Below, in pieces: positions 6,781-15,326 of a stretch of 24,359 bases of DNA. The notes beneath the pieces were generated by a model. The model was not told where the DNA came from and made no database searches. It saw only the letters and a program-made list of their open reading frames with translations. Origin of the DNA: a bacterium. GTDB lineage: Bacteria; UBP18; UBA7526. The stretch is from NCBI GenBank assembly GCA_030615855.1, contig JAUWYL010000021.1:1-24359 (forward strand), read 5' to 3'. The position numbers and the translations under genes were made by a program. How positions within the stretch are numbered: the first letter of the stretch is position 1; every line of letters starts with the position of its first letter.

Positions 6781-8325
6781 ATGGCGAAAGAGAAGTTTTA
6801 TTTGACGACGCCTCTCTATTATGTGAATGATGTTCCCCATATTGGCCATGCCTATACCACCATTGCTGCTGATACCCTGGCTAGGTTCAAGAGGTTGGCG
6901 GGATACGATGTCTATCTTCTGACCGGAACGGATGAGCATGGACTGAAGGTTCAGAAGGCAGCCAAGGAAGCCAACCTTCCACCAAAGGATTTGGCAGATA
7001 AGGTAGTAGTGACCTTCATTGACCTCTGGAAAAGACTGAGTATCTCCTATGATGACTTCATCAGGACTACTGAGAAGAGACATAAAAAAGTAGTTCTGGA
7101 GATATTCAACAAATTATATGAGAAGGGGGATATCTATAAGGGAGAATACGAGGGAAACTACTGCACACCCTGTGAGACCTTCTGGCCGGATGCTCAGGTT
7201 AAGGATGGAAAGTGTCCGGACTGCGGAAGGCCGACAGAGAGATTGAAAGAAGAAAGTTACTTCTTCAAGATGAGTAAATACCAGGATGAGTTACTGGACT
7301 ACATTAAAAAGCATGAAAACTTTATTCAACCTATCTCTCGACGCCATGAGATAATAAACTTCGTGAAGGAAGGATTGAGAGATATAAGCATTTCCCGGAC
7401 GGCCTTCAAGTGGGGAATTCCTATCCCCTTTGATAAGAAGCACATCATCTATGTTTGGATTGATGCCTTAACAAACTATATCTCAGCCATTGGATATTTG
7501 GAAGATAAGAAAAAGTTCAATCGGCTCTGGCCAGCAGACCTTCATATCATTGGAAAGGATATACTGAAGTTCCACGCCATCATCTGGCCCTGTATCCTCC
7601 TTGCTGCAGAGATCGAGCCGCCTAAAAGAATATTTGCCCATGGGTGGTGGACAGTGGAAGGGGAAAAGATGAGTAAGTCTAAAGGGAATGTTGTCGATCC
7701 CTATGAGATGGTGGATGAGTTTGGAGTGGACGCCTTTAGATACTTCTTATTGAGAGAGGTTCCCTTCGGTTTAGATGGCGACTTTTCCCGGGATGCCTTG
7801 ATCAATAGGATCAACTCCGACTTAGCAAATGACTTAGGAAACTTAGTGAGCAGGGCCTTGACCATGGTGAAGAGATACTTTACAGGAGTAGTTCCCAGGC
7901 CAGATAAGGAAGAAAGAGAAGACAAGGAATTAAAATCTTTGGCTTCAGATATTCTGCCTAAGATAGAGAAATTTATAAATAATCTCCAATTTAGCGAGGC
8001 CCTAGAAGAAATCTGGAAGTTAGTGAGGGAGACGAATAGGTATATCGATCATTCCCAACCCTGGGTCTTGGCAAAGGATAAAGCAAGAGAAAAAAGATTA
8101 GGAACGGTTCTCTATAATTCCCTGGAGTCTCTGCGAATAATTACTATCTTAATCTTTTCCTTCATGCCTGTATCCTCAGAGAAGATATGGAAACAACTGG
8201 GAATCAAAGAGAGATTGGATAAAAAGACTCTGGAGTCAGCAAAGGAATGGGGCAGACTTCCTTCTGGAATTAAGATCGGCAAGATCGAAGCCGTCTTTCC
8301 ACGTATAGAGGTAAAAAAAGTTTAG
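6781..8325 (+). CDS. metG: methionyl-tRNA synthetase
   Basis: This class I synthetase charges tRNA-Met. The HIGH signature is at residues 20-23 (P-H-I-G-H) and KMSKS is at 296-300. The connective-peptide zinc knuckle is C128-x2-C131-x13-C145-x2-C148, so this is a one-knuckle, MetG2-like form. The helical anticodon-binding domain follows, with the conserved N-R-Y-I-D-x-x-x-P-W segment. At 514 aa it ends right after that domain. The EMAP-II-like tRNA-binding C-terminal domain of longer MetRS proteins is absent, as in many bacteria. The start has AAAAGGTGG a few bases upstream. pcrA follows after 28 bases. Confidence 0.96.
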   Translation: MAKEKFYLTTPLYYVNDVPHIGHAYTTIAADTLARFKRLAGYDVYLLTGTDEHGLKVQKAAKEANLPPKDLADKVVVTFIDLWKRLSISYDDFIRTTEKRHKKVVLEIFNKLYEKGDIYKGEYEGNYCTPCETFWPDAQVKDGKCPDCGRPTERLKEESYFFKMSKYQDELLDYIKKHENFIQPISRRHEIINFVKEGLRDISISRTAFKWGIPIPFDKKHIIYVWIDALTNYISAIGYLEDKKKFNRLWPADLHIIGKDILKFHAIIWPCILLAAEIEPPKRIFAHGWWTVEGEKMSKSKGNVVDPYEMVDEFGVDAFRYFLLREVPFGLDGDFSRDALINRINSDLANDLGNLVSRALTMVKRYFTGVVPRPDKEEREDKELKSLASDILPKIEKFINNLQFSEALEEIWKLVRETNRYIDHSQPWVLAKDKAREKRLGTVLYNSLESLRIITILIFSFMPVSSEKIWKQLGIKERLDKKTLESAKEWGRLPSGIKIGKIEAVFPRIEVKKV

Positions 8326-8353
8326 TCTGTTTAATTTGGAAAAGCGAACTGAA

Positions 8354-10624
8354 ATGGATATTCTGAAAGATTTGAATCAGAGGCAACGGGAGGCGGTGAA
8401 GTGGGTTCAGAGCCCGGTGCTTATTTTGTCCGGCCCGGGAAGCGGGAAGACCAGGGTCATCACTCATAGAATCGCCTATCTCATAAAAGAGTTGGGAGTG
8501 GAACCTTTCAATATCTTAGCAGTTACCTTTACCAATAAGGCAGCGGATGAGATGAAGGAGCGGGTAGCCAGGTTGCTCAAGGCAAAGAAGGTGAAAGTGA
8601 GAAAGTGGGAAAGTGGGAAAGTGGGTGAGATGCCCTGGATTGCGACCTTTCATTCTACTTGTGCTCGGATACTCCGTCATGACATCCATAGGATCGGCTT
8701 CGATAAGAACTTCGTCATCTACGATGACTTGGATCAGGTGAATCTAATTAAGGAGTGTCTAAAAGAATTAGAGATCGATCCCAAGGAGTATCGAGCTCCA
8801 GCCTTCGCTAGTGCCATCTGTAGAGCAAAGGAGAATCTGATAGATTACCAGTCCTATGATATTTATACCAGGGCACATTTAGAGGAAATAAAGGATGATC
8901 TTTTAAAGAGAAGAGTGGAAGACGATTCTTTTAGAATCTATGGCGTCTTTTGGCCTGAAGTAAAGAAAAGAGCAAAGCCTGACTTTTATAGGGCAATGGT
9001 TAATCAGGTCTATAAAAAATACCAAGAAAAACTCTATAAGAATAATGCTTTAGACTTCGATGATTTAATTATGAAGACCGTGGAACTCTTTAGGGAGAAG
9101 CCGAAGGTCTTGGAGAAGTATCAGGAGAGATTCATCCATATCCTGGTTGACGAGTATCAGGATACCAACCATGCCCAGTACGCCTTTACCAAACTCCTCG
9201 CTTCCAAGTATAAGAATATCTGCGTGGTGGGGGACGAGGATCAAGCAATTTATAAGTTCCGTGGAGCAGACATTAGAAACATCTTGGAATTCGAAAAGGA
9301 CTATAAGGATTGCGATTCTGAGGTATTCGTGCTGAATATGATGGAAGATTACCGCTCAACCCAGCCCATCATTGATCTTGCCAATAACTTGATTATCTAC
9401 AATGAGGAGAGAAGGAAGGATAAGAGGAAGATTATTCTTCCCAAAGGAAAAAAGAAGAAAGAGAAGGATTTAATTCCCATCTTGCAAGCACTACCCAATG
9501 AGTTGGAAGAAGCAGAATATGTGATGGATGAAGTGAGACGTCTTCATAAAAAGGAAAGGATTCCTTATCATGCTATGGCGGTATTCTACAGGGTAAATGC
9601 CCAATCCCGTGTCTTAGAGGACGCCTTCCGAAAGGTGAGGATTCCCTATGCTGTGGTGGGCGCTTTAGGCTTCTACGAGCATAAGGAGATAAAGGACATC
9701 TTAGCTTATTTGAGGGTCTTGATAAACCCCAAGGATTCTCTTTCCCTTAAGCGGATTATTAATGTTCCCCCTCGGGGAATAGGGAAGGTTACCGTCCAGA
9801 AAATGATGGATTTCGCGAACAAGAATAAGATTACTCTCTGGGAGGGAGTGAAGAAGATTGAGAACGTAAAGGGTCTTTCTCCAAGAGCGCAATGGCTGGT
9901 AAAAAATTTCAGGAACCTGATGTTTAAATATATGGAATTGGCAAAGAGCCTGGGGGTGGGAGAACTGATCAAGAAGTTAATTAAGGAGATAGGATATATT
10001 AAGCAATTGGAGAAGGAGGATACCTTTACCTCTGAGATGAGGATTGAGAACCTGAAGGAGTTAATGGATGCTGCCTATCAGTTTGAGGAGAGAAGTGAAG
10101 ATAAGAGCACCCAGGCATTCTTGGAGAACGTCTCTCTAATCAGCGAGATAGACACCTGGGACGATAAAGCCAAGGCGGTTACCCTGATGACCCTGCATAA
10201 TGCTAAAGGGTTGGAGTTCGATACGGTATTCATCACCGGAATGGAGGAGGGCTTTCTCCCCCATTCCAATGCCTTCAGCGAAGAAACAGAACTTGAAGAG
10301 GAGAGAAGATTGTGCTATGTTGGTATTACCAGAGCAAAGAGGCACCTTTATCTAACCTATACGGATAGAAGAAGACTCTATGGTAATACTTACTGGGGAC
10401 TGGCCTCAAGATTCATCGCTGAAGCAAGTATAGAAGGAGAGGCGGCTTTCATACCCAGGGGAGAGAGATTTAAAGTAGGAGTGACCATCATTCACCCTGA
10501 GTTCGGAAAGGGAAAGATAATAAAGGCAACTGGCTTCGGTAAGGATAGAAAGATAGAGGTTGTCTTCGCTGGTGGAAAGAGAGAAAAGTTAGCAGTAAAG
10601 TATGCTAACTTGCAGAGAATATAG
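8354..10624 (+). CDS. pcrA: UvrD/PcrA-type 3'-5' DNA helicase
   Basis: This superfamily 1A helicase unwinds DNA in nucleotide excision repair, mismatch repair and replication-conflict removal. Seen in order: Q motif (L-N-Q-R-Q-R-E-A-V), Walker A G-P-G-S-G-K-T at 27-33, F-T-N-K-A-A-D-E-M, D-E-Y-Q-D-T from 266, G-D-E-D-Q-x-I-Y-x-F-R-G-A, D-Y-R-S-T, T-L-H-N-A-K-G-L-E-F, and V-G-I-T-R-A-K. It ends in the Tudor-like PcrA C-terminus (H-x-E-F-G-K-G-K-I). I chose ATG 8354, giving 756 aa, because M-D-I-L-x-x-L-N is the usual family start; a TTG six codons earlier is possible. An extra loop of about 10 residues before T-F-H-S-T is encoded by a 29-bp repeat that also occurs in intergenic DNA. Confidence 0.95.
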   Translation: MDILKDLNQRQREAVKWVQSPVLILSGPGSGKTRVITHRIAYLIKELGVEPFNILAVTFTNKAADEMKERVARLLKAKKVKVRKWESGKVGEMPWIATFHSTCARILRHDIHRIGFDKNFVIYDDLDQVNLIKECLKELEIDPKEYRAPAFASAICRAKENLIDYQSYDIYTRAHLEEIKDDLLKRRVEDDSFRIYGVFWPEVKKRAKPDFYRAMVNQVYKKYQEKLYKNNALDFDDLIMKTVELFREKPKVLEKYQERFIHILVDEYQDTNHAQYAFTKLLASKYKNICVVGDEDQAIYKFRGADIRNILEFEKDYKDCDSEVFVLNMMEDYRSTQPIIDLANNLIIYNEERRKDKRKIILPKGKKKKEKDLIPILQALPNELEEAEYVMDEVRRLHKKERIPYHAMAVFYRVNAQSRVLEDAFRKVRIPYAVVGALGFYEHKEIKDILAYLRVLINPKDSLSLKRIINVPPRGIGKVTVQKMMDFANKNKITLWEGVKKIENVKGLSPRAQWLVKNFRNLMFKYMELAKSLGVGELIKKLIKEIGYIKQLEKEDTFTSEMRIENLKELMDAAYQFEERSEDKSTQAFLENVSLISEIDTWDDKAKAVTLMTLHNAKGLEFDTVFITGMEEGFLPHSNAFSEETELEEERRLCYVGITRAKRHLYLTYTDRRRLYGNTYWGLASRFIAEASIEGEAAFIPRGERFKVGVTIIHPEFGKGKIIKATGFGKDRKIEVVFAGGKREKLAVKYANLQRI
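8597..8625 (+). repeat. 29-bp repeat of GAAAGTGG units inside pcrA
   Basis: The stretch is GTGA followed by GAAAGTGG three times and a final G. It is identical, base for base, to the minus strand of 24134-24162. It keeps the pcrA frame and codes for a K/W/E/S/G loop between motif Ia and the T-F-H-S-T segment, a place where related helicases are shorter. Related copies lie at 12470-12498 and 20052-20070. Confidence 0.8.
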
Positions 10625-10632
10625 TAAACATA

Positions 10633-10660
10633 GTTTACCGTTAACCGTTTACCGTAAACG
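10633..10660 (+). repeat. 7-bp period repeat, GTTTACC type
   Basis: Four units in a row, GTTTACC, GTTAACC, GTTTACC and GTAAACG, fill the gap between pcrA and gatC. The ends are mutually complementary (GTTTAC and GTAAAC), so the array can also fold. It ends at the gatC ribosome binding site. Confidence 0.75.
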
Positions 10661-10671
10661 AGGTGCTCATT

Positions 10672-10959
10672 GTGAAAATCAGTAAAAAAGATGTTGAGTA
10701 TGTAGCAAAATTAGCAAAATTAAAACTATCTGAAAAAGAGAAGGAGAAGTTTACTAAACAACTTGATCAGATATTAAAATATGTTGATAAGTTAAATGAA
10801 TTGGATACGGAAAAGGTGAAGCCTACCTCTCATGTTCTTCCTTTGAAGAATGTATTTAGGGAGGATAAGGTAGGGAAGTCCCTTGAAGTTGAGAAAGTTT
10901 TGGAGAACGCTCCAGAGAAGGCAAGAGGTTTCTTTAAAGTTCCCAAGATCATCGATTAA
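10672..10959 (+). CDS. gatC: Asp/Glu-tRNA(Asn/Gln) amidotransferase subunit C
   Basis: GatC is the small belt that holds GatA and GatB together. The protein has the family pattern: a start of V-x-Y-V-A-K-L-A-K-L-x-L, a middle segment with D-Q-I-L-K-Y-V-D-K-L-N-E-L-D, then P-T-S-H-V and F-R-E-D. It ends in a region with E-N-A-P-E-K and F-F-K-V-P-K-I. Starting at GTG 10672 it is 95 aa, the usual length, with GAGG eight bases upstream. A GTG three codons earlier overlaps that ribosome binding site and is less likely. It heads gatC-gatA-gatB, which implies that Gln-tRNA, Asn-tRNA or both are made by transamidation. Confidence 0.93.
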   Translation: MKISKKDVEYVAKLAKLKLSEKEKEKFTKQLDQILKYVDKLNELDTEKVKPTSHVLPLKNVFREDKVGKSLEVEKVLENAPEKARGFFKVPKIID

Positions 10960-10960
10960 A

Positions 10961-10977
10961 CGCAGATGACCGCAGAT
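10961..10977 (+). repeat. CGCAGAT pair between gatC and gatA
   Basis: CGCAGAT at 10961 and again at 10971, 10 bases apart, is the same word and spacing as in the gap before holB. The pair begins one base after the gatC stop. Confidence 0.7.
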
Positions 10978-11003
10978 AAAAATCAGCGTTAAGGAAGAAA
11001 AAG

Positions 11004-12464
11004 ATGAAGCTGAATGAGTTGACGGCCCATGAGATAAGGGAATTGATTAGAAAAGGTGAGGTCTCTTCTGAGGAAGTAACAAAGAGCGTCTTTGAGAGGA
11101 TAGAGAAGGTAGAGAAGAAAATTAATTCTTTTGTTACCTTGACGAAGGAAGAGGCTTTAAGAGAGGCGAGATCAGTTGATGAGAAGATAAGGAAGAAAAA
11201 GAAGATTTCTCCATTGGCTGGAGTACCCATAGCCATTAAGGATAATATGTGTATCGATGGAGTCTTGACCACCTGCTCTTCAAAGATATTGGAGAATTTC
11301 AGATCTCCTTATGATGCCACAGTGATTAAAAGATTAAAAGCGAACGATTTAGTATTCATTGGGAAGACGAATATGGATGAGTTTGCCATGGGCTCCTCCA
11401 CAGAGAATTCTGCTTTTGAGATTACTCATAACCCCTGGGACCTGGAGGCCATTCCTGGTGGCTCGAGCGGTGGTTCGGCAGCAACGATAGCCAGTGACGA
11501 AGCCATCCTTGCTTTGGGGAGCGATACTGGGGGTTCCATAAGGCAGCCGGCCTCTCTCTGCGGGGTAGTAGGTTTAAAACCAACCTATGGAAGGGTATCG
11601 AGATATGGCCTGATTGCCTTTGCCTCTTCTTTAGATCAGATCGGTCCCATAACCAAGGATGTCAGAGACTCTGCATTGCTGATGAATGTGATAAGCGGTT
11701 ATGATGAGAGGGATTCTACCTCTTGTAATTATCCTGTTCCAGATTATACGGAGTCCTTAATAAGTGATGTCAAAGGAGTAAAGATTGGCGTTCCCAAAGA
11801 ATATTTTGTCAAGGGGATGGATGAAGAAGTAGAGAAATCTGTAAAGGATGCCATAGGGTTATTGGAGAAATTGGGTGCGAAGGTAGAAGAAGTATTTTTA
11901 CCTCATACAGAATATGCCTTGGCGACCTATTGTTTGATAGTCAGTACAGAGGCTTCTACTGATCTTGCTTACTATGATGGAGTGGGATATGGCTATCGTG
12001 CCCAATCCCGGAATTTAGACGAAATGTACCAGAATACTAGAGAAAAAGGGTTTGGGGATGAAGTGAAGAGGAGAATAATGTTGGGAACCTATGTCTTTAG
12101 TCATTATGATTATTATCTTAAGGCCCAGAAGGTGAGGACATTAGTCAAGGAGGACTTTGACAAGGTCTTTGAGAAATGCGATTGCCTCATTACTCCTACC
12201 AGTCCCACTCCAGCCTTTAAGATTGGGGAGAAGATGGACGATCCTTTAAGGATGTATTTCCCTGATATCTTCACCGTCCCTGCTAATTTAGCTGGAATTC
12301 CGGGGATCTCTATCCCTTGTGGTTTCACTAAGAAAGGTCTTCCCGTAGGATTACAGATATTGGCCAAGCCCTTTGCAGAAGAGACCATTCTTAGAGTTGC
12401 CTATAGCTACGAGCAGAATACGGGTTGGCACCGTCGCAGACCAGCTATCTGTGATAGTCAATAG
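11004..12464 (+). CDS. gatA: Asp/Glu-tRNA(Asn/Gln) amidotransferase subunit A
   Basis: GatA is the amidase-signature subunit that releases ammonia from glutamine for GatB. The catalytic triad is at the canonical positions: K79 in I-A-I-K-D, S154 in G-G-S-S-G-G-S, and S178 in T-G-G-S-I-R-Q-P. The segment [13 protein letters not shown] that follows is typical of GatA, as against other amidases. At 486 aa it is standard. A GGAAG sequence lies about ten bases before the ATG. The gene has its own short gap to gatC with a CGCAGAT pair and a 44-base gap to gatB made largely of another repeat. Confidence 0.96.
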   Translation: MKLNELTAHEIRELIRKGEVSSEEVTKSVFERIEKVEKKINSFVTLTKEEALREARSVDEKIRKKKKISPLAGVPIAIKDNMCIDGVLTTCSSKILENFRSPYDATVIKRLKANDLVFIGKTNMDEFAMGSSTENSAFEITHNPWDLEAIPGGSSGGSAATIASDEAILALGSDTGGSIRQPASLCGVVGLKPTYGRVSRYGLIAFASSLDQIGPITKDVRDSALLMNVISGYDERDSTSCNYPVPDYTESLISDVKGVKIGVPKEYFVKGMDEEVEKSVKDAIGLLEKLGAKVEEVFLPHTEYALATYCLIVSTEASTDLAYYDGVGYGYRAQSRNLDEMYQNTREKGFGDEVKRRIMLGTYVFSHYDYYLKAQKVRTLVKEDFDKVFEKCDCLITPTSPTPAFKIGEKMDDPLRMYFPDIFTVPANLAGIPGISIPCGFTKKGLPVGLQILAKPFAEETILRVAYSYEQNTGWHRRRPAICDSQ

Positions 12465-12469
12465 TCACT

Positions 12470-12498
12470 GAGCAGGTGGGAAAGCGAGAAAGTGAGAG
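12470..12498 (+). repeat. GAGCAGG/GAAAGTG repeat between gatA and gatB
   Basis: This copy starts GAGCAGGTGGGAAAG and continues with GCGAGAAAGTGAGAG. It shares the GAGCAGGYGRGAAAG core with 20052-20070 and the minus strand of 24131-24168. Its 3' side runs into GGGAG, which acts as the gatB Shine-Dalgarno sequence. Confidence 0.7.
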
Positions 12499-12508
12499 AG
12501 GGAGAAAG

Positions 12509-13921
12509 ATGGAATACGAAGCAATAATCGGTCTGGAGATACATGTCCAGTCAAAGACAGAGTCTAAGATGTTCTGTTCTTGCAGTACGGAGTTCGGAGC
12601 TCCGCCCAATTCTCAAGTCTGTCCAGTATGTCTTGGATTACCGGGCGCCCTTCCCGTATTGAATGAGAAAGTGGTTGAGCAGGCGGTTAAAGCGGCCCTG
12701 GTGTTGAACTGTGATGTCTTAAAGGTTTCCTCATTTGATAAGAAGATCTACTTCTATCCTGATCTACCAAAGGGCTACCAGATATCCCAATATTATCAGC
12801 CACTTGCTAAGTCAGGTTACGTTGACATCAAAGTAAAAAATAAGCGAAGAAGGGTAAGAATAAGGCATCTTCATATGGAAGAGGATGTGGGCAAACTCAT
12901 CCATCAGAAAGGAATGAGTCTTGTTGATTTCAACCGGGCTAGCTTACCTCTGATTGAGATCGTTGCCGAGCCAGATATCCGTAGTTCTGAGGAAGCGGGT
13001 GAATTCTTGATGTGCCTGAGGAGTAACCTACGCTATGCCGGGGTTTCGGAGTGCAATATGGAGGAAGGGTCCCTACGCTGTGATGCCAATGTTTCCCTCA
13101 GGCCTTTGGGAACCCGTAAGTTATATACTAAAACTGAAGTTAAAAACATGAACTCCTTTAAGCATGTAATGAAAGCCATTGAATACGAAATAAAGCGCCA
13201 AAAAAGATCAGTGAAAAAGGGTGAAGCAGCAGTACTTCATACCCGTTGTTGGGATCCGGAGCGGGGAGTAACTGTTCCTATGCGTGGTAAGGCGCCGGCA
13301 CCTTGTATTTCCCATTCCGATCTGGGTCCGGTCATTTTAGATGAAGAGTTCATCGCCTCCCTGCGCAGTCAACTCCCCGAACTTCCCCTTGATCGTTCAG
13401 AAAGATTTATCCAACAGTATGGTATTCCAGCCTCTGATGCCAGCATCTTGACCTCTTCCAAGGAGTTAGCGGATTACTATGAGGAATGCGTCAAACTATA
13501 CAAGAAGCCGAAAGTGATTGCTAATTGGATAATGAGTGATTTATTGAGGGAACTGAAGGAGAAGGATATTGGAATAAGAGAGTGTAAGGTCAGTCCAGAG
13601 CATCTGGCGGAGATGATCACCTTGATAGATAAAGGAAGCATCTCGGGGAAGATGGCCAAGGATGTCTTCGTTGAGATGTTTGAGACGGGAGAGAAGGCCT
13701 CTCAGATTGTGAAAGAGAAAGGCCTTGCCCAGATAAGCGACAAAGAGGCGCTTGTCAAAATAGTCGACAAGACATTACAAGAGAATCCCAAGGTAGTTGA
13801 AGATTATAAGAAGGGAAAGGAGAAAGCCTTAGGATACTTAGTTGGTCAGGTGATGAAGGAGACCAAAGGGAGAGCCAATCCTAAATTAGTCAATAAACTT
13901 CTTGAGAAAAAATTAAAGTAG
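12509..13921 (+). CDS. gatB: Asp/Glu-tRNA(Asn/Gln) amidotransferase subunit B
   Basis: GatB phosphorylates the Glu or Asp on the mischarged tRNA and amidates it with ammonia from GatA. The start is clear: M-E-Y-E-A-I-I-G-L-E-I-H-V-Q, with the zinc ligands C23, C25, C38 and C41. The kinase core follows (F-Y-P-D-L-P-K-G-Y-Q-I-S-Q, H-x-E-E-D-x-G, D-F-N-R-A-x-x-P-L-I-E-I-V). The helical and YqeY tail domain ends in K-G-R-A-N-P-K-L-V-N-K-L-L. ATG 12509 is preceded by GGGAG; an upstream in-frame GTG lies inside the repeat and is rejected. At 470 aa it is full length. Its last 49 bases recur, diverged, at 18376-18424. Confidence 0.96.
   Translation: MEYEAIIGLEIHVQSKTESKMFCSCSTEFGAPPNSQVCPVCLGLPGALPVLNEKVVEQAVKAALVLNCDVLKVSSFDKKIYFYPDLPKGYQISQYYQPLAKSGYVDIKVKNKRRRVRIRHLHMEEDVGKLIHQKGMSLVDFNRASLPLIEIVAEPDIRSSEEAGEFLMCLRSNLRYAGVSECNMEEGSLRCDANVSLRPLGTRKLYTKTEVKNMNSFKHVMKAIEYEIKRQKRSVKKGEAAVLHTRCWDPERGVTVPMRGKAPAPCISHSDLGPVILDEEFIASLRSQLPELPLDRSERFIQQYGIPASDASILTSSKELADYYEECVKLYKKPKVIANWIMSDLLRELKEKDIGIRECKVSPEHLAEMITLIDKGSISGKMAKDVFVEMFETGEKASQIVKEKGLAQISDKEALVKIVDKTLQENPKVVEDYKKGKEKALGYLVGQVMKETKGRANPKLVNKLLEKKLK
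13873..13921 (+). repeat. gatB 3' end, left copy of island-flanking direct repeat
   Basis: These 49 bases align without gaps to 18376-18424, with 41 identities (84%). The frame, the stop codon and most residues are kept (A-N-P-K-L-V-N-K-L-L-E-K-K-L-K here). Two copies of a gene's 3' end around foreign-looking genes is the usual footprint of site-specific integration into that gene. Confidence 0.7.
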
Positions 13922-13933
13922 AAAAAACCCTAT

Positions 13934-13950
13934 CCCACCTCGTAGGTGGG
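13934..13950 (+). terminator. hairpin after gatB, possible terminator
   Basis: CCCACCT (13934-13940) and AGGTGGG (13944-13950) form a 7-bp stem with a 3-base loop. The flanks can extend it imperfectly (CCTA before, TAAGG after). The T-rich stretch comes only about 15 bases later (13966-13976), so intrinsic termination is uncertain. Confidence 0.45.
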
Positions 13951-13981
13951 TAAGGTTGGTGGAACTTTTATTTTGTATGGA

Positions 13982-14020
13982 TTGTTGCAAATCTTGTCCG
14001 ATCGGACACAAGTTGCAACA
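13982..14020. promoter_or_regulatory. palindromic element, copy 1
   Basis: The core TGTCCGATCGGACA is a perfect 14-bp palindrome. It is flanked by TTGTTGCAA on the left and TTGCAACA on the right, so the arms extend to about 39 bases with one or two offsets. The element recurs almost unchanged at 18587-18625. Its right arm contains the TTGCAA that could be the -35 box of the promoter below, which would make it a possible operator. No T-run follows, so it is not a typical terminator. Confidence 0.55.
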
Positions 14021-14040
14021 ATTGGGATTTATGTTATAAT
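14013..14040 (+). promoter_or_regulatory. sigma-70-like promoter
   Basis: TTGCAA (14013-14018), a 16-base spacer, then TATAAT (14035-14040). A start near 14047 would give a leader of about 210 nt before the lipoprotein gene at 14259, passing through the transposase-like remnant. The promoter may originally have served that transposase. Confidence 0.45.
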
Positions 14041-14129
14041 CTTTGGTAGTATGGCGAAAGATAAAGTTAAGAACTATACGTCCATAATTTTAAGGCAGAA
14101 ACTCGGTAAGATCTTTGAGGGTTTTGGCG

Positions 14130-14243
14130 ATGAAACCAGAACCGTCCCCAATACACATCGCGGAACAAAAGTTTTCGTTTGTTTTAAAAGTCCTTCAGGG
14201 CAACAAAACGGTCTCCAAAATATGCAGGGAGGAAGGTGATTTA
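14130..14243 (+). pseudogene. N-terminal remnant of a transposase-like HTH protein
   Basis: From ATG 14130 the reading gives a segment with A-E-Q-K-F, then V-L-K-V-L-Q-G-N-K-T-V-S-K-I-C-R-E-E-G. This is the pattern of the first helix-turn-helix of IS3/IS66-group OrfA transposases (E-Q-K-x-x-x-V-L-x-x-L-x-G-x-K-T-V-x-x-I-C-R-E-x-G). It breaks off after 34-38 residues, exactly where the usual 'I-S-x-x-x-F-Y-x-W' would follow. The frame then runs without a stop into the lipoprotein gene at 14259. I read it as the 5' stub of a lost insertion sequence. Confidence 0.5.
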
Positions 14244-14258
14244 ATGGAGGTACGACTA

Positions 14259-15326
14259 ATGAATAGAATAGGAAAATTTATTTTGTTATTTCTACCTTTA
14301 ATGCTTGTTGGATGTGCAGGTGGAATGAGAACTTCGTTTACTACCTTTGAAAAAGATAGAGTTGAAATAACAAAAAGTTCACCAGTTGAAGAAGCAATTC
14401 ATGACCTGTCTAAACAATTGAAACAAAAGGGAATAGAAAAATTGAAAATATGCATGGGGCAATATACTTATCAGGATAGTAATATGAGCGCTGCCTTTAG
14501 TACGTTTATTTCATCAGAATTAAGCAAAGTCGTGATAAGCTGTCCTGCTTTTGAGGAAATTTCACGCAAAGAGTTAAACCAGATACTGGAAGAGCAAAAA
14601 TTATCTTTGACTGGGCTGATTGACCCAACTGAAGTTACTGAAGTAGGGAAAATTAAGGGTGTTGATGCAATTTTAACTGGCAACTATTGGGAACAAGATA
14701 CAGATGTAAGAGTAAATCTTTTCTTAATTAAAGTAGTAACAGCAGAGAAAATTGCTGGTACTTCTTTTGTCCTTGCAGAAAATACTCTACCTCAGGGATT
14801 GGGGCTGAAACCTAAAAATTACGATGATTGCCTATCAAATATTCAAACCTGGAATGAAGAAAAAGGTTCTGCCAAGGACCTTAAAATTAAAGTGTGGGTA
14901 GATAAAGGGAAGAGTGGTATTTACAAAGAAGAAGAAAATATAAAGGTAATTTTCAAAGCAAATCGGAACTGTTATGTTCGTTTATATCATGTTAATGCTG
15001 AAATGGAAATCCAGATGCTTTTCCCCAATCTTTATGACAAAAATGACTATATTAAAGCGAATCAAGTTTACTCAATTCCTGACGAAGCAAGTGCTTTTGA
15101 ATTTAAAATATCTCCACCTTTTGGTGCCGAGATTATAAAAGCAGTAGCAAGTTTACAGCCCTTTCCCACTGAAGAAATTCCTTCTGATAATAAAATGGTT
15201 TTCCGTTCTTTAGGCCGGGCTACACAAAACAATATTCGGGGAATAATGACGAGAAGCATATCAATCATTCCAGTTAATGCTCGTACCGAAGATATGTGTA
15301 TATTTACAACAATAGAAAATAAATAA
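14259..15326 (+). CDS. FlgO/CsgG-like lipoprotein with C-terminal DUF4384 domain
   Basis: The signal peptide ends in a lipobox (L-V-G-C, Cys19), so the protein is lipid-anchored. Residues about 45-180 resemble the FlgO/CsgG-type domain. They share the pattern L-x-x-I-L-E-E-Q-K-L-S-L-T-G, then E-V-G-K-I-K-G-V-D-A-I-L-T-G, with the proteins at 18704 and 20155. Residues about 206-300 match DUF4384: a K-V-W-V-D-K start, then C-Y-V-R-L-Y-H and I-Q-M-L-F-P-N. I chose ATG 14259, which has GGAGG eight bases upstream, because it gives a clean signal peptide; ATG 14244 is possible. The gene is AT-rich (35% GC in a sampled 60 bases). In other genomes DUF4384 often accompanies peptidases and CHAT proteins, as here. 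Function is unknown. Confidence 0.75.
   Translation: MNRIGKFILLFLPLMLVGCAGGMRTSFTTFEKDRVEITKSSPVEEAIHDLSKQLKQKGIEKLKICMGQYTYQDSNMSAAFSTFISSELSKVVISCPAFEEISRKELNQILEEQKLSLTGLIDPTEVTEVGKIKGVDAILTGNYWEQDTDVRVNLFLIKVVTAEKIAGTSFVLAENTLPQGLGLKPKNYDDCLSNIQTWNEEKGSAKDLKIKVWVDKGKSGIYKEEENIKVIFKANRNCYVRLYHVNAEMEIQMLFPNLYDKNDYIKANQVYSIPDEASAFEFKISPPFGAEIIKAVASLQPFPTEEIPSDNKMVFRSLGRATQNNIRGIMTRSISIIPVNARTEDMCIFTTIENK

Noticed and set aside
8336-8353. TTG start six codons upstream for pcrA
   Set aside because: ATG 8354 matches the usual family start, and the TTG region looks like the ribosome binding site (TTGGAAAAG). The difference is small and not certain.
13946-14239. 97-aa open frame after gatB
   Set aside because: It runs through the gatB hairpin and the palindrome and overlaps the transposase-like remnant in another frame. 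It has no recognisable domain and a poor start.
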